Shown here in pieces: positions 8,642-18,725 of a DNA stretch of 64,000 bases. The notes beneath the pieces are model-generated. The model ran no database searches. It was given only the letters and a program-made list of their open reading frames with translations, and was not told where the DNA came from. The translations under genes were made by a program, and so were the position numbers. Within the stretch, counting starts at the first letter, position 1; each line of letters starts with the position of its first letter. The stretch comes from Legionella septentrionalis. GTDB taxonomy: Bacteria; Pseudomonadota; Gammaproteobacteria; Legionellales; Legionellaceae. Location: contig NZ_RZGS01000003.1 of assembly GCF_003989745.1 (NCBI RefSeq), positions 81,382 to 145,381 on the forward strand, written 5' to 3'.

Positions 8642-9676
8642 ATGGAAGAAAATAAACAAAAAGCACTTAATGCCGCGCTCGCACAAATTGAACGTCAATT
8701 TGGTAAAGGCTCTGTCATGCGTATGGGCGAAGGCACTGACATGCGCGATATCGAAGCCATCTCAACCGGCTCATTGGGTTTAGACATCGCTTTAGGAATC
8801 GGCGGTTTGCCAAAAGGGCGTATTGTTGAAATTTACGGGCCTGAATCTTCCGGAAAAACCACGCTTACCCTGCAAGTTATTGCAGAATGTCAAAAAAATG
8901 GCGGCACAGCCGCATTCATCGATGCAGAGCATGCACTGGACCCAAGTTATGCTGAAAAACTCGGCGTCAAAGTGGATGAATTATTAATTTCGCAGCCCGA
9001 TACAGGCGAGCAAGCGCTTGAAATTACCGATATGCTGGTACGCTCTGCTGCGGTGGATGTTATTATTATTGACTCGGTAGCGGCACTAACGCCAAAAGCC
9101 GAGATCGAAGGGGAGATGGGTGATGCGCATGTCGGCTTGCAAGCGCGTCTGATGTCGCAAGCTTTACGCAAATTGACAGCCAATATCAAACGCTCAAACA
9201 CACTGGTCATTTTCATTAACCAAATTCGTATGAAAATCGGGGTAATGTTTGGCAATCCTGAAACAACAACCGGCGGTAACGCACTTAAATTTTATGCGTC
9301 CGTACGATTGGATATCCGGCGCACCGGGGCTATTAAGAAGGGTGAGGAAATTTTAGGCAACGAAACTCAAGTGAAAGTAGTTAAAAACAAAGTGGCGCCG
9401 CCGTTTAAGAAGGCTGAATTTGACATTTTGTATAACGAAGGAATTTCGCGCGAGAGTGAAATCATCAATTTGGCAACGGAATTAGGCTTGATTGAAAAAG
9501 CTGGTGCCTGGTATAGCTACAAACAAGAAAAAATCGGCCAAGGTAAAGAAAACGTACGCCAGTATCTGAAAGATAATCCACAAGTTGCTGCGCCGTTGGA
9601 GCAACAAATCCGCGCCGCTTTTTTAGCTAAAAAGCCTGCACCGGTTGTTGAGCCCGTTGAATTAGCGGATGAATAA
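8642..9676 (+). CDS. recA: Recombinase RecA
   Basis: A 344-aa RecA, close to the usual 350. It forms ATP-dependent filaments on ssDNA for homologous recombination. Visible motifs are Walker [10 protein letters not shown] near residue 66, Walker [13 protein letters not shown], the loop region [20 protein letters not shown] and loop 2 [20 protein letters not shown]. The start ATG has GGGTGAG upstream. recX overlaps its stop, as is common. No LexA box is seen. Confidence 0.98.
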   Translation: MEENKQKALNAALAQIERQFGKGSVMRMGEGTDMRDIEAISTGSLGLDIALGIGGLPKGRIVEIYGPESSGKTTLTLQVIAECQKNGGTAAFIDAEHALDPSYAEKLGVKVDELLISQPDTGEQALEITDMLVRSAAVDVIIIDSVAALTPKAEIEGEMGDAHVGLQARLMSQALRKLTANIKRSNTLVIFINQIRMKIGVMFGNPETTTGGNALKFYASVRLDIRRTGAIKKGEEILGNETQVKVVKNKVAPPFKKAEFDILYNEGISRESEIINLATELGLIEKAGAWYSYKQEKIGQGKENVRQYLKDNPQVAAPLEQQIRAAFLAKKPAPVVEPVELADE

Positions 9677-10121
9677 ACCGTTTTCTCACGCTATTCGCCT
9701 GCTTGCGAAACGCGAATATGGCGCACACGAGCTCGAATTTAAATTGGCACAAAAAGGCTATGATGCAGCTCAAATTGAAGCTACGCTGGTCAAGTGCCAA
9801 CACCTTGGCTTGCAAAGCGACGAACGTTATGCTGCAAGTGTGTGCCGTACCCGCATTGCCCAGGGATATGGGCCTTTGCGGATCAGGCAAGAATTACTGA
9901 GTCAGCAAGTTAATGCTGACTTGATAGAGGAAACCCTGCAGCAAGAGGATGAGAATTGGCTTTCCTACGCCTTGGCAGTGCATCAGAAAAAATACAAAGA
10001 GAAGTCGGAATTATCTTTTGCACAATTGCAGAAACAAAAACAGTTTTTATTTTATCGTGGCTTTCCCTCCCATATCATCGCTAAAGTATTTAATGATGAA
10101 TTTGCACAGCATGAGCAATAA
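9669..10121 (+). CDS. recX: Regulatory protein RecX
   Basis: A 150-aa RecX-type protein that caps and limits RecA filaments. It contains the tandem three-helix motifs: [20 protein letters not shown], then [30 protein letters not shown], and a C-terminal [16 protein letters not shown]. Its ATG overlaps the recA stop by 8 bp, which indicates translational coupling. Confidence 0.92.
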   Translation: MNKPFSHAIRLLAKREYGAHELEFKLAQKGYDAAQIEATLVKCQHLGLQSDERYAASVCRTRIAQGYGPLRIRQELLSQQVNADLIEETLQQEDENWLSYALAVHQKKYKEKSELSFAQLQKQKQFLFYRGFPSHIIAKVFNDEFAQHEQ

Positions 10122-10189
10122 TTTGATGCATTTGCATGATTTGCGGATGATAATTGAGAATTTAATAACCTTTCACTGAAGTATTAAAC

Positions 10190-12784
10190 ATGAAAAGTTC
10201 TGAAATTAGAGAAGCATTCCTTAACTATTTTGCAAAACACAACCATCAGATAGTGAGTTCAAGCTCGCTGGTGCCTGCAAACGATCCCACTTTATTATTC
10301 ACCAATGCGGGGATGGTGCAATTTAAAGATACTTTTCTCGGGATGGAAGCACGGTCGTACAAAAGGGCAGCCAGCGTGCAGCGCTGTGTGCGTGCCGGGG
10401 GCAAGCATAATGATCTGGAAAACGTGGGTTATACAGCGCGTCACCATACATTTTTTGAAATGCTTGGAAATTTTAGCTTTGGCGATTACTTTAAACGCGA
10501 TGCCATTAAGTATGCCTGGGAGTTTCTAACCCAAATATTGAAATTGCCTGTTGAACGCCTGTGGGTTACGGTTTTCGAAGAAGATGATGAAGCTGCGGAT
10601 ATTTGGCTTAAAGAAATAGGTGTTTCCCCAGCGCGTTTTTCCCGTTGCGGGGAAAAAGATAATTTTTGGTCGATGGGTGATACAGGGCCGTGCGGGCCTT
10701 GTACGGAAATTTTCTATGATCATGGCCCGGAAATTGCTGGCGGCCCGCCGGGAAGCGCAGAAGCTGACGGCGATCGCTACATTGAAATCTGGAATCTGGT
10801 GTTTATGCAGTTTAATCGTGATAAAGCCGGGAAGCTGCACCCTTTACCCAAACCTTCTGTAGACACGGGTATGGGGCTGGAACGTATTGCAGCAGTGGTG
10901 CAAGGTGTGCATAGCAATTATGAAATAGACAGTTTTCAATATTTGATTAAAGCAATTGCCTCTTATGCTCAATATGAGATAAATCTTGAACACCCTTCCT
11001 TGAAAGTGATTGCCGATCACATCCGTGCCTGTTCTTTTCTAATTGCAGACGGCGTGCTGCCCAGTAATGAAGGTCGCGGGTATGTATTGCGCCGAATTAT
11101 CCGGCGTGCTGTCCGCCATGGTAATAAATTAGGGTTACCAACGCCTTTCTTCTGTAAATTAATTACGCCGCTCATCGAAATTATGGGGGATGCTTATCCT
11201 GAATTAGGCGCGCAAAAACAATTGATTACGCGAATTTTGGAACAAGAAGAAAATCAGTTTGCCCGCACGTTGCAACAAGGGTTAAACCTTTTACAAGAAC
11301 AAATCAAAAACCTGAAAGGGGGGTTAATACCAGGGGATGCGGCATTTAAGCTCTACGATACCTATGGTTTTCCCGTCGATTTAACAGCAGATATTGCTCG
11401 GGAGCAAGGTTTGCAAGTAGACATGCAGAGTTTCGAGCAATGCATGCAGCAACAGCGCGAACAATCTCAATCTGCAAGTCAATTTCAGGCTGATTATTCA
11501 GGCACCGTGCAGTTACAAGAAGCGTCCACCTTTCATGGCTATGAAGAAAACAGTCTGCAAAGTGAAGTGCTTGCATTATTGGTGGATGGCGCCAAAGTCG
11601 AGAAATTGACCACAGGGATGAAGGCGGCTGTCATTTTGAATAAAACACCTTTTTACGCCGAAAGCGGTGGGCAGGTGGGTGATCGCGGGCAATTACTGGG
11701 TAACCAGTCAGTATTTCGCGTAGATGATACGCAGCGTATCGGCCAAGCCATTGTTCATTATGGCGAAGTGGCGTCCGGTGAATTAGCAGTCAATCAGCAT
11801 GTGACAGCGCAAATTGATATAGCGCGGCGTGAAGCCATACGCTTAAACCATACGGCAACTCATTTGTTGCATGCCGCATTAAAAATTATTGTCGGTACGC
11901 ACGTGCAACAAAAAGGTTCTCTGGTGGATGCAGAAAGGGCACGTTTTGATTTTTCCCATTTCGAGGCGTTGACGCAAGTGGAATTGCGGCAACTGGAAGC
12001 ATTGGTTAATGACAAAATACGTGCCAATTTACCCGTGGTTACCGAGTTGATGGATATTGAGGCTGCCAAAGAAGCCGGTGCAATCGCTTTATTTGGTGAA
12101 AAATACACGGATGTAGTACGCGTATTAACCATGGGTGGTTTTTCTAAAGAGCTTTGTGGCGGTACCCACGCTCGACAAACCGGTGATATCGGGTTATTTA
12201 AAATTACCAGCGAGTATGGAATTGCCAGCGGCGTGCGCCGCATTGAACTGGTCACCGGTGCGCATGCATTGGCCTGGATTAATGAGCAATTGGACGTCTT
12301 GAACGACGTTGCAGATAAATTAAAAGCAACACCTGCAACGATTTCCGAAAAACTAGCGCAATTCTTGCAGGAAATAAGGCAAAAAGAAAAAGAATTGGAG
12401 CGTTTGCAGGCAAAATTGGTTACCCAATCCAGCGAGGCTTTGCTTGCCGAAGTTAAGACCATAGGTCACATTAATTTGTTGGTCAAAAAATTGGATAATG
12501 CCGACAACCAAACTTTGAGAACGACACTCGATCAGCTAAAGTCCAGGCTTAACCAGGCAGTGATTGTGTTATTTACTGCAGAGCAAGGCAAGTTAAATGT
12601 CATTGCAGGTATAAGCAAAGATATTTTGGGGCAAGTCCCGCCTGCCACAGCTTTCGTACGGCATTTATGCGGTAAGGGGGGAGGGCGTGAAGATATGGCA
12701 CAAGGCGGCGGGTCTCTCCCGGCTGATCTTGATGCTAAGCTTGCACGCATTCCTGATTTGATTGTGGAAAATACAGTTAATTAA
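10190..12784 (+). CDS. alaS: Alanyl-tRNA synthetase
   Basis: An 864-aa class II synthetase charging tRNA-Ala. Visible parts are the N-terminal catalytic core ([42 protein letters not shown]), the editing domain zinc motifs [11 protein letters not shown] and [13 protein letters not shown], and a C-terminal glycine-rich DHHA1 tail ([14 protein letters not shown]). Length matches the family. It follows recA-recX in the conserved order. csrA, often found after alaS or lysC in this group, is not present here. Confidence 0.97.
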   Translation: MKSSEIREAFLNYFAKHNHQIVSSSSLVPANDPTLLFTNAGMVQFKDTFLGMEARSYKRAASVQRCVRAGGKHNDLENVGYTARHHTFFEMLGNFSFGDYFKRDAIKYAWEFLTQILKLPVERLWVTVFEEDDEAADIWLKEIGVSPARFSRCGEKDNFWSMGDTGPCGPCTEIFYDHGPEIAGGPPGSAEADGDRYIEIWNLVFMQFNRDKAGKLHPLPKPSVDTGMGLERIAAVVQGVHSNYEIDSFQYLIKAIASYAQYEINLEHPSLKVIADHIRACSFLIADGVLPSNEGRGYVLRRIIRRAVRHGNKLGLPTPFFCKLITPLIEIMGDAYPELGAQKQLITRILEQEENQFARTLQQGLNLLQEQIKNLKGGLIPGDAAFKLYDTYGFPVDLTADIAREQGLQVDMQSFEQCMQQQREQSQSASQFQADYSGTVQLQEASTFHGYEENSLQSEVLALLVDGAKVEKLTTGMKAAVILNKTPFYAESGGQVGDRGQLLGNQSVFRVDDTQRIGQAIVHYGEVASGELAVNQHVTAQIDIARREAIRLNHTATHLLHAALKIIVGTHVQQKGSLVDAERARFDFSHFEALTQVELRQLEALVNDKIRANLPVVTELMDIEAAKEAGAIALFGEKYTDVVRVLTMGGFSKELCGGTHARQTGDIGLFKITSEYGIASGVRRIELVTGAHALAWINEQLDVLNDVADKLKATPATISEKLAQFLQEIRQKEKELERLQAKLVTQSSEALLAEVKTIGHINLLVKKLDNADNQTLRTTLDQLKSRLNQAVIVLFTAEQGKLNVIAGISKDILGQVPPATAFVRHLCGKGGGREDMAQGGGSLPADLDAKLARIPDLIVENTVN

Positions 12785-12793
12785 TTTTTTATG

Positions 12794-12826
12794 GATAAGT
12801 CTCAACTTATCGGCCAATATGCCGAT
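12794..12826 (+). promoter_or_regulatory. Two mutually exclusive short hairpins in the alaS-lysC leader
   Basis: GATAAGT/ACTTATC (12794-12800 and 12805-12811) and ATCGGC/GCCGAT (12809-12814 and 12821-12826) are each perfect inverted repeats and share bases 12809-12811, so only one can form at a time. No U-tract follows the second. A regulatory role is speculative. Confidence 0.25.
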
Positions 12827-12861
12827 ACAAAAGATAAACCCTGTTTAATGAGGCGGCTAAA

Positions 12862-14133
12862 ATGGCACTATTAGTGCAGAAATTTGGAGGCACATCGGTT
12901 GCTACCTTGGCTCATATCAACCATGCCGCAGATATTGTTGCCAAAGCAAAGCATGCAGGGCATGACGTAGTGGTTGTTGTCTCTGCCATGAGCGGTGAAA
13001 CTGATAAATTAATCGGGCTCGCGCATCAGATGAGTGAAAGTCCTGATCCCAGAGAATATGCCGCTTTGGTGGCTACCGGCGAGCAAGTTTCCATGACTTT
13101 GATGGCTATGGCGCTTATTAACCGTGGCATAGCGGCGCGCTCTTATACCGGTGGACAAGCGCGCATACAAACTTGCAGTCAATTTAAAAAAGCCCGGATT
13201 CAGGGTATTGATACTCGCCCCATTGTAGAAGATTTAAAACAAGGGCGAGTGGTGGTAATCGCCGGTTTCCAGGGAGTTGATAAACATGGGAATATAACCA
13301 CGCTTGGTCGTGGCGGCTCCGATACTACAGCGGTGGCAATCGCTGCTGCCTTAAAAGCGGACGAATGCCAAATCTACACGGATGTGGATGGTGTATACAC
13401 AACGGATCCACGTGTGGTTCCAGAAGCTAAACGCCTGGATCAAATTACGTTTGAAGAAATGTTGGAACTATCCAGTCTAGGCGCTAAAGTATTACAAATC
13501 CGCTCCGTAGAATTTGCCGGGAAATATAACATTCCATTGCGGGTTTTATCGTCAGCAAAAGAAGGCCCGGGGACTTTGATCACGTATCGTCAGGATCAAC
13601 ACATGGAATCCTTTTCCGTCACCGGCATTGCGTTTAGTCGTAATGAAGCAAAAATTTCCGTGTTGGGTGTGCCGGATACGCAAGGCCTTGCTTCCGCAAT
13701 TTTAGGCGAAATCAGCACCATAGGCGTAAACGTAGACATGATTTTGCAACATTCCTCGAATGGCAAGACCGATTTCACCTTCACGGTGCATCGGGATGAA
13801 TATAAACAAACGCTCCAGTTATTGCAAAAAATCGCCAAGGAAATGGCAGCAAAAGATGTGGTGGGATTAGAACAGCTGGCTAAGCTATCCTTAGTGGGCG
13901 CGGGCCTTAAGAGTCACCCGGAAGTTGCTCCCATTATGTTTAAAACGTTGGCCGCGCATGGCATTAATGTGCAATTAATTGCAACTTCTGAAATTAAAAT
14001 TTCCGTGGTGATCGATGAGACGTCTCTGGATGAAGGAGTGCGGGCGCTGCACCGTGCGTTTCGTCTGGAAGAAAATGTACTGGATGAATCTAAGGAGAGC
14101 CGGCTGGCGTATGTAGCCAATTCTCTAGGATGA
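12862..14133 (+). CDS. lysC: Aspartate kinase
   Basis: A 423-aa monofunctional aspartokinase that phosphorylates L-aspartate, the first step toward lysine, threonine, methionine and diaminopimelate. The kinase domain opens with VQKFGGTSV and contains TLGRGGSDTTAVAIAAAL and YTDVDGVYTTDPR; two ACT domains follow from about residue 260, the usual site of lysine/threonine feedback. The SD is AGGCGG. It forms the conserved end of the recA-recX-alaS cluster. Confidence 0.95.
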   Translation: MALLVQKFGGTSVATLAHINHAADIVAKAKHAGHDVVVVVSAMSGETDKLIGLAHQMSESPDPREYAALVATGEQVSMTLMAMALINRGIAARSYTGGQARIQTCSQFKKARIQGIDTRPIVEDLKQGRVVVIAGFQGVDKHGNITTLGRGGSDTTAVAIAAALKADECQIYTDVDGVYTTDPRVVPEAKRLDQITFEEMLELSSLGAKVLQIRSVEFAGKYNIPLRVLSSAKEGPGTLITYRQDQHMESFSVTGIAFSRNEAKISVLGVPDTQGLASAILGEISTIGVNVDMILQHSSNGKTDFTFTVHRDEYKQTLQLLQKIAKEMAAKDVVGLEQLAKLSLVGAGLKSHPEVAPIMFKTLAAHGINVQLIATSEIKISVVIDETSLDEGVRALHRAFRLEENVLDESKESRLAYVANSLG

Positions 14134-14138
14134 AGGAT

Positions 14139-14165
14139 TAACCAGAAGTCTTTGGCTTTTGGTTA
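14139..14165 (+). terminator. Hairpin after lysC
   Basis: A 10-bp stem TAACCAGAAG / CTTTTGGTTA with one G-T pair and a 7-base loop lies just after the lysC stop. No U-tract follows, so termination is probable only from position. Confidence 0.4.
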
Positions 14166-14200
14166 TAGGTGCAGGCTATTAACTAAAATAGGGATTTTTT

Positions 14201-14404
14201 ATGAGCATGAATGAACTTTTGAACCTGTTGGCCAATATTATTGTGTTTGGATTGGTGCTATGGTTGATTAATGTGTTTGTTCCCATGGCAGGTGCGATAA
14301 AAAGCTTATTAAACATTGTAGTCATCATCGTTATTATTTTGTACATACTGCAATCTTTTGGCATTATCCCGGTCATTATTCCCATGTTTCGATTAATCCG
14401 GTAA
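14201..14404 (+). CDS. Thivi_2564-family small membrane protein
   Basis: A 67-aa protein with two membrane segments: LLANIIVFGLVLWLINVFVPM and a second helix LLNIVVIIVIILYIL. The pattern LWLIN..VPM....K.LLNIVVII.IIL is the hallmark of the small Thivi_2564 family of inner-membrane proteins of unknown function. It stands alone between lysC and an orphan gene. Confidence 0.6.
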   Translation: MSMNELLNLLANIIVFGLVLWLINVFVPMAGAIKSLLNIVVIIVIILYILQSFGIIPVIIPMFRLIR

Positions 14405-14531
14405 GTTTGCCGGTAACCCGCTCGCATGGCAGCGTTAGTCGGGTTACCACTACGGATTCAATCCCACCCACAGTTAATAAAGCCTTAATCTTTGCTGTTT
14501 ATTATGGCTACTTTATAAAATATATGGCGAA

Positions 14532-15209
14532 ATGATGAAAGCTTTTACTCACCTTTGTAAAAAAGTCAACCTCAGCATTTTCAACGATACCCTTACGGTA
14601 TATCCAACAAAAAATGGCAACACGAGTCTGGAATTATTTGAGCTGGATACAGGGGAAAAAGTTTGGAATGAAGTTGACTGCCTACATTCAGAATTTGATG
14701 ATGTGGCGCTTGCTAATGATGAAGAAGAAGAAAATGAGCTTGGCGTCATTCGTTACGTGGAACGAGCCGATCCTAACCATGCTGATTATCACCAAGATTC
14801 GTTTCCACTTTCTGATCCACATTATCATTTGCAATTTAAAGCCCCCATTGATCAAAAAAAATTGGCAGACATTTTAAGCGTGTTACTTAAGTATCATGTT
14901 TTATCAAGCGAAGAAGCCACTAGTCTGTCACATGCTTTCCAACAAGCGAATAGCTTGCCTGTCTTTGCTACGCATGAACCAAGGCAGCAGGCAAAAACCA
15001 CTGGGAAAAAGAGAGAATTTGCCTGCCTGCAAGGTAAAGCCGAGCAAGATAAGCCTGAACAAGATAAAAATCAGACTCCAAGCATGCAAGTAGAATCGTC
15101 TTCGCCTAAAAGAATGAAGTTGGGCGAGAATCGTCAGGGTTTATTTCAAGCTTCCCAGTCAGAAGAGCAAAAAGATGAGGATGCAACTGAAACGTTAGGT
15201 TATAGTTAA
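14532..15209 (+). CDS. Orphan protein with Myc-like NLS patch
   Basis: A 225-aa hydrophilic protein I do not recognise. The first 130 residues look folded; the last 90 are charged and low in complexity, with a short tandem AEQDKPEQDKNQ and then SSPKRMKLGENRQ. PKRMKL resembles the c-Myc type nuclear localisation signal. No signal peptide or membrane segment is seen. Two adjacent ATGs could serve as the start. In a Legionellales setting a secreted effector is possible; this is inference. Confidence 0.5.
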   Translation: MMKAFTHLCKKVNLSIFNDTLTVYPTKNGNTSLELFELDTGEKVWNEVDCLHSEFDDVALANDEEEENELGVIRYVERADPNHADYHQDSFPLSDPHYHLQFKAPIDQKKLADILSVLLKYHVLSSEEATSLSHAFQQANSLPVFATHEPRQQAKTTGKKREFACLQGKAEQDKPEQDKNQTPSMQVESSSPKRMKLGENRQGLFQASQSEEQKDEDATETLGYS

Positions 15210-15266
15210 GAATGTGGATGCGATGTATTTTTTTACCGGGTGCTATCCACAGCATTAATGCCACGA

Positions 15267-15983
15267 TCAAACACGTAATTTACGATAGATAAAAAAGGGC
15301 AGGTTGCGAATCATAAATAGGATAAAGCGCCAAAAAAATGGATGATAAATTTGTCGCTTTTTTAATTTTATTGCCCGCCAGCAAGCAGCCGCACAGCGCT
15401 CGGGGGCTGATGCATAAAAAATTCCCGGCTCACCATAAGTGGTTTTGCTGTCAATAAAGCCCAAGCGGGCTATTGTGATGGTTTGCGCTGATGTTGCTGC
15501 TTGTTGCAAACCTTGTAAATACACTTCAATGGCGGCTTTGCTGCCCCCGTACAAACTATTTTTGGCTCGCCCGCGGCTGGCTGCTACTGAGCTTAAAAAA
15601 AGCAAATGATGTTCGCTTTGTTTTTTTTGGAAATAAGTATGGATCAATTGCGCCGTACTGAGGATATTAACCTGGATAAGATCTGCAATTTTTACATCAT
15701 CCAATGAGTAATTATGCAACATCAAGCTGTGGGCAATAATTAAATCCAGTTCAGTTTCCCTTTCATATAATTCTGAAAGTAAATTTATAATGGGTTTAGA
15801 AAAATCCGTAGCGATAACTTCGCATGAAACCCGGTAACGTAAGCTAATATCCGCTGCCTTGATCGTTAATTCTTTTACGTTGCGGCCAATAAGAATAATC
15901 GCATGGCCTTCTCGTGCAGCACAATGAGCCAACTTTTCGGCGATGATTGAGGTTGCTCCCAAAACGACCCAGGTACGATTCAT
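15267..15983 (-). CDS. DprE2-like short-chain dehydrogenase
   Basis: A 238-aa SDR enzyme. The nucleotide-binding loop GATSIIAE starts at residue 9, and the catalytic residues are Ser132, Tyr145 and Lys149 in SSVAASRGRAKNSLYGGSKA. SSVAxxRxRxxNxxYGxxKA matches DprE2, the NADH-dependent reductase that completes the epimerisation of decaprenyl-phosphoryl ribose. It overlaps the DprE1-like gene by 4 bp, as expected for partner enzymes. The C-terminus is hydrophobic and basic, suggesting membrane association. The substrate in this organism is unknown. Confidence 0.7.
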   Translation of the reverse strand: MNRTWVVLGATSIIAEKLAHCAAREGHAIILIGRNVKELTIKAADISLRYRVSCEVIATDFSKPIINLLSELYERETELDLIIAHSLMLHNYSLDDVKIADLIQVNILSTAQLIHTYFQKKQSEHHLLFLSSVAASRGRAKNSLYGGSKAAIEVYLQGLQQAATSAQTITIARLGFIDSKTTYGEPGIFYASAPERCAAACWRAIKLKKRQIYHPFFWRFILFMIRNLPFFIYRKLRV

Positions 15984-17317
15984 GGTGTTAAGCCCAAGCG
16001 CTGGCTGAGATCAGAAGCCATGGGGCTTTGGTAGCGGTTTAAAATTTCAATAAATTCCTGATGCCACGGGTACATTTCTGCAAATTGTTGCCGGGTTAAA
16101 AATAAGTCTTTAGCCAGATAAATGCTTCCGCCCAAGGCTACGATAGCTTGATTCATAGCGTCAATTGCTTGACGCGCTTGTTGATTGTGTACGAAATCAA
16201 CCGCCAAAGTAAACCCAGGCTTCACGAAAGATAAAAGACCACTTCCCGGGCGAGTAAAATATTTAAGTACGGCCAATGTGGGTAATGCTTTATATTGGCG
16301 AATAATTTGAGTCAACCTTTCCAATGCGCCTATTGCTTGTTCGCCCGGAAAGACTGCTTGAAACTGCAACAATCCTTTTTTTCCATATAAATAATTCCAG
16401 TTTTTAATGCAATCCAGGGGATTATTAAATTTCCATAAAGGCAAAACTTTAGAGCCGCTTTTTGACCAGTAAAAATAAGCACGGTTAAATTGTTTCATCC
16501 CCCAAGAGGTAATCAAGCGGACAGGGAATTTCGGTACAGCCCAAGTCTCTTGCAGAATATTTTCAGCATGAGCGTCACAATCCACATGATCGGCAAAGGA
16601 TAATACAGCACGGGGTTCATTCATTAGGTCCAGCCAAGCTACCTGGTATTGATGTTGAATGCCTTCTTCCTGCATACGTTGCAGCAAACCAGGCCAATCC
16701 ATATGTTTTTCAGTGTATTGGGTAACGTAGCGGGTATTTTTTTGTAAGCGGATGCCGATGCGTTTAATGACGCCGGTTAATCCTAAACCCGCAATGGTAG
16801 CAGTAAAAAGATCCGGATTTTTGTCAGCACTGCAATGGAATGTCTCCTTTCCTGTCTGCAATTCCAACCAAGCGATATGCCTACCTAAACTACCATGAAT
16901 ATGATTATTTTTGCCATGCACGTCATGAGCAACTCCACCAGCGAGCGTTGCATATAAAGTTCCAGGTAAAACAGGTGGAATGAAATCAGGACTCAACAAG
17001 AAAAGATCGGCAAATGTTGCTGCTCCTTGACAAACAGCTATACCGGAATCTTCATCAAATTCCAGCAAATGATTTAAGCGACGGGCATCAATCATAATAC
17101 CATGGCTAAGAATACAGCAGTCGCTGTAACTTAAGCCATTCCCGCGCGCCAGTATATTTTTATCGATATTTTCGACAAAAATTTCCCGCAAGTGCTTTTC
17201 TTCATCGGGACGAAAGCAGGGAGTGGTAACAGTTATTGCTCGGCTGAAATTGGATACAGTTTGGATTTTAGAGCGCATGTTCCTGATAACTGACAAATCA
17301 TCATTTAAGTGTGGCAT
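15980..17317 (-). CDS. DprE1-like FAD-binding oxidoreductase
   Basis: A 445-aa FAD-dependent oxidase of the vanillyl-alcohol-oxidase fold. Visible matches to DprE1 are RGNGLSYSDC, VLPGTLYATLAGGVAHDVHGKNNH (FAD-binding), GLLQFQAVFP and AKDLFLTRQQFAEMYP with Lys403 at the DprE1 Lys418 position. The position of the benzothiazinone-reactive Cys387 is Ala372 here. DprE1 oxidises decaprenyl-phosphoryl ribose in mycobacterial wall synthesis; in this Gram-negative the pair may modify a lipid-linked pentose for surface glycans. Start could also be Met14. Confidence 0.75.
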   Translation of the reverse strand: MPHLNDDLSVIRNMRSKIQTVSNFSRAITVTTPCFRPDEEKHLREIFVENIDKNILARGNGLSYSDCCILSHGIMIDARRLNHLLEFDEDSGIAVCQGAATFADLFLLSPDFIPPVLPGTLYATLAGGVAHDVHGKNNHIHGSLGRHIAWLELQTGKETFHCSADKNPDLFTATIAGLGLTGVIKRIGIRLQKNTRYVTQYTEKHMDWPGLLQRMQEEGIQHQYQVAWLDLMNEPRAVLSFADHVDCDAHAENILQETWAVPKFPVRLITSWGMKQFNRAYFYWSKSGSKVLPLWKFNNPLDCIKNWNYLYGKKGLLQFQAVFPGEQAIGALERLTQIIRQYKALPTLAVLKYFTRPGSGLLSFVKPGFTLAVDFVHNQQARQAIDAMNQAIVALGGSIYLAKDLFLTRQQFAEMYPWHQEFIEILNRYQSPMASDLSQRLGLTP

Positions 17318-17391
17318 ATTCTCCTAGCCACGAAAATGCCTGGCTTAAAATAAACTATAATTAATTTACTGGTTTATTACCTAAGAATGCC

Positions 17392-17622
17392 ATGAAGCGA
17401 ATTTTACTGCTTTCTTTCTTTACTTGCTTTTCTCTCACGGTAAATGCTGCGGATGATCCACCGAATATTGCAGATGCCGAAAATCTTGACGCGAAAATGT
17501 GCGTGGATAATACTGCGAATGATTGCGTCAATACCGTCTGTCTTAATTCCGAGGAAAGAGATTGCATCGAGCAGTGCCAGGCAGACGCCCAAGCTAAATG
17601 TAATGTACAGGCAGACGAATAA
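17392..17622 (+). CDS. Small exported cysteine-rich protein
   Basis: A 76-aa protein with a clear signal peptide (KRILLLSFFTCFSLTVNA, cleavage after NAA). The roughly 57-residue mature part is acidic and carries six cysteines (MCVDN, DCVNTVCLN, DCIEQCQA, KCNV), enough for three disulfides. No family is recognised. A longer reverse-strand frame overlaps it but has no recognisable features. Confidence 0.5.
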   Translation: MKRILLLSFFTCFSLTVNAADDPPNIADAENLDAKMCVDNTANDCVNTVCLNSEERDCIEQCQADAQAKCNVQADE

Positions 17623-17721
17623 TATCCATCTTTTCTTTTCCAGTTTATTCTTTTTCTCCAATCCGGAATTGGCATGATGTTTGCATGAGCTTTTTCAGAT
17701 CTTTTCTTTAAAGGTGACGTC

Positions 17722-18582
17722 ATGACAGAAAAAAACACTCATGGCCTGAGCCATGCACTGGGGCTTCATAAGCTGATGCGCACGCTTCCTGTGAAAGTCA
17801 TTGCAGTAACATCAGGTAAGGGAGGGGTTGGGAAAAGTAATATTTCCTTAAATTTAGCAATAGCGCTTGCTCAAAAAAATAAAAAAGTCTTATTGCTTGA
17901 TGCCGATTTAGGATTACCGAGCCTGGATGTCATGTTGGGGTTACGCAGCAAGCATAACCTGGCGCATGTCATTCAGGGGGTATGTTCTCTCAACGACATT
18001 ATTTTAGCAGGTCCTGCGAATGTTTTTATAATCCCTGGAGCAGCAGATGCTGAGTTTATGACCAATCTTACCTCTGCAGAGCATGCTGGCATTATTAATG
18101 CCTTTAATCATTTGGCCATGGAATGGAACTATATGATTATTGACACCGGTGCTGGGATATCCGATGCGGTATTAAACTTCACGCGTTCAGCCCAGGAAAT
18201 TATTACCGTGGTGGGCGATGAGCCCGCATCGCTTACCAGCGCGTATACGCTCATGAAAATTCTCAATAAGCGCTGCAAATTACATCACTTTCATATCTTG
18301 ACTAATATGATGCGAAGCATAGAAGAAGGGCAGCGCTTATTTAATAAATTATATGAGATGATGGATCCATGGTTTGATGTGCATCTTGACTATTTAGGCG
18401 CCATTCCTTTTGATGAGCATGTGTATCGTGCCGTTAAAAGGCAAAAACCGTTTATTACTGCTTTTCCCACTGCCTTGGCTACGAAGGCAATAATAAAATT
18501 AGCGGAAACGATAGAAGAATGGCCTGTTAAATTAACCGTAAGTGGAAATACGAGCTTCTTCTTTGAGCGGCTGGTTGGTTAA
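17722..18582 (+). CDS. fleN: Flagellar number regulator FleN/FlhG (MinD-like ATPase)
   Basis: A 286-aa MinD/ParA-family ATPase. The deviant Walker A KGGVGKS is at residues 33-39, followed by LLLDADLGLPSLDVMLGL and MIIDTGAGI. FleN restrains FleQ and limits flagellar number at the pole. The N-terminal SHALGLHKLM fits FleN. The fliA gene follows 60-140 bp downstream, the usual fleN-fliA order, but no flhF, flhA, motA or che genes are next to them here. Confidence 0.85.
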   Translation: MTEKNTHGLSHALGLHKLMRTLPVKVIAVTSGKGGVGKSNISLNLAIALAQKNKKVLLLDADLGLPSLDVMLGLRSKHNLAHVIQGVCSLNDIILAGPANVFIIPGAADAEFMTNLTSAEHAGIINAFNHLAMEWNYMIIDTGAGISDAVLNFTRSAQEIITVVGDEPASLTSAYTLMKILNKRCKLHHFHILTNMMRSIEEGQRLFNKLYEMMDPWFDVHLDYLGAIPFDEHVYRAVKRQKPFITAFPTALATKAIIKLAETIEEWPVKLTVSGNTSFFFERLVG

Positions 18583-18725
18583 GCAAGCAGGCATGATGAT
18601 TTTTAAATGTTCATTTGACGGCAATGCAATAGCGATATACATTGAATATACAGCGAATTAGACCGGCGGGCTTTGCTGTTTATTGCCACTTTGCAGTGCA
18701 AATAATAATAAAAAGGAGACTCATC

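Noticed and set aside
17361..17738. 125-aa reverse-strand frame opposite the small cysteine-rich gene
   Set aside because: The forward frame has a clean signal peptide and paired cysteines; the reverse frame has no features.
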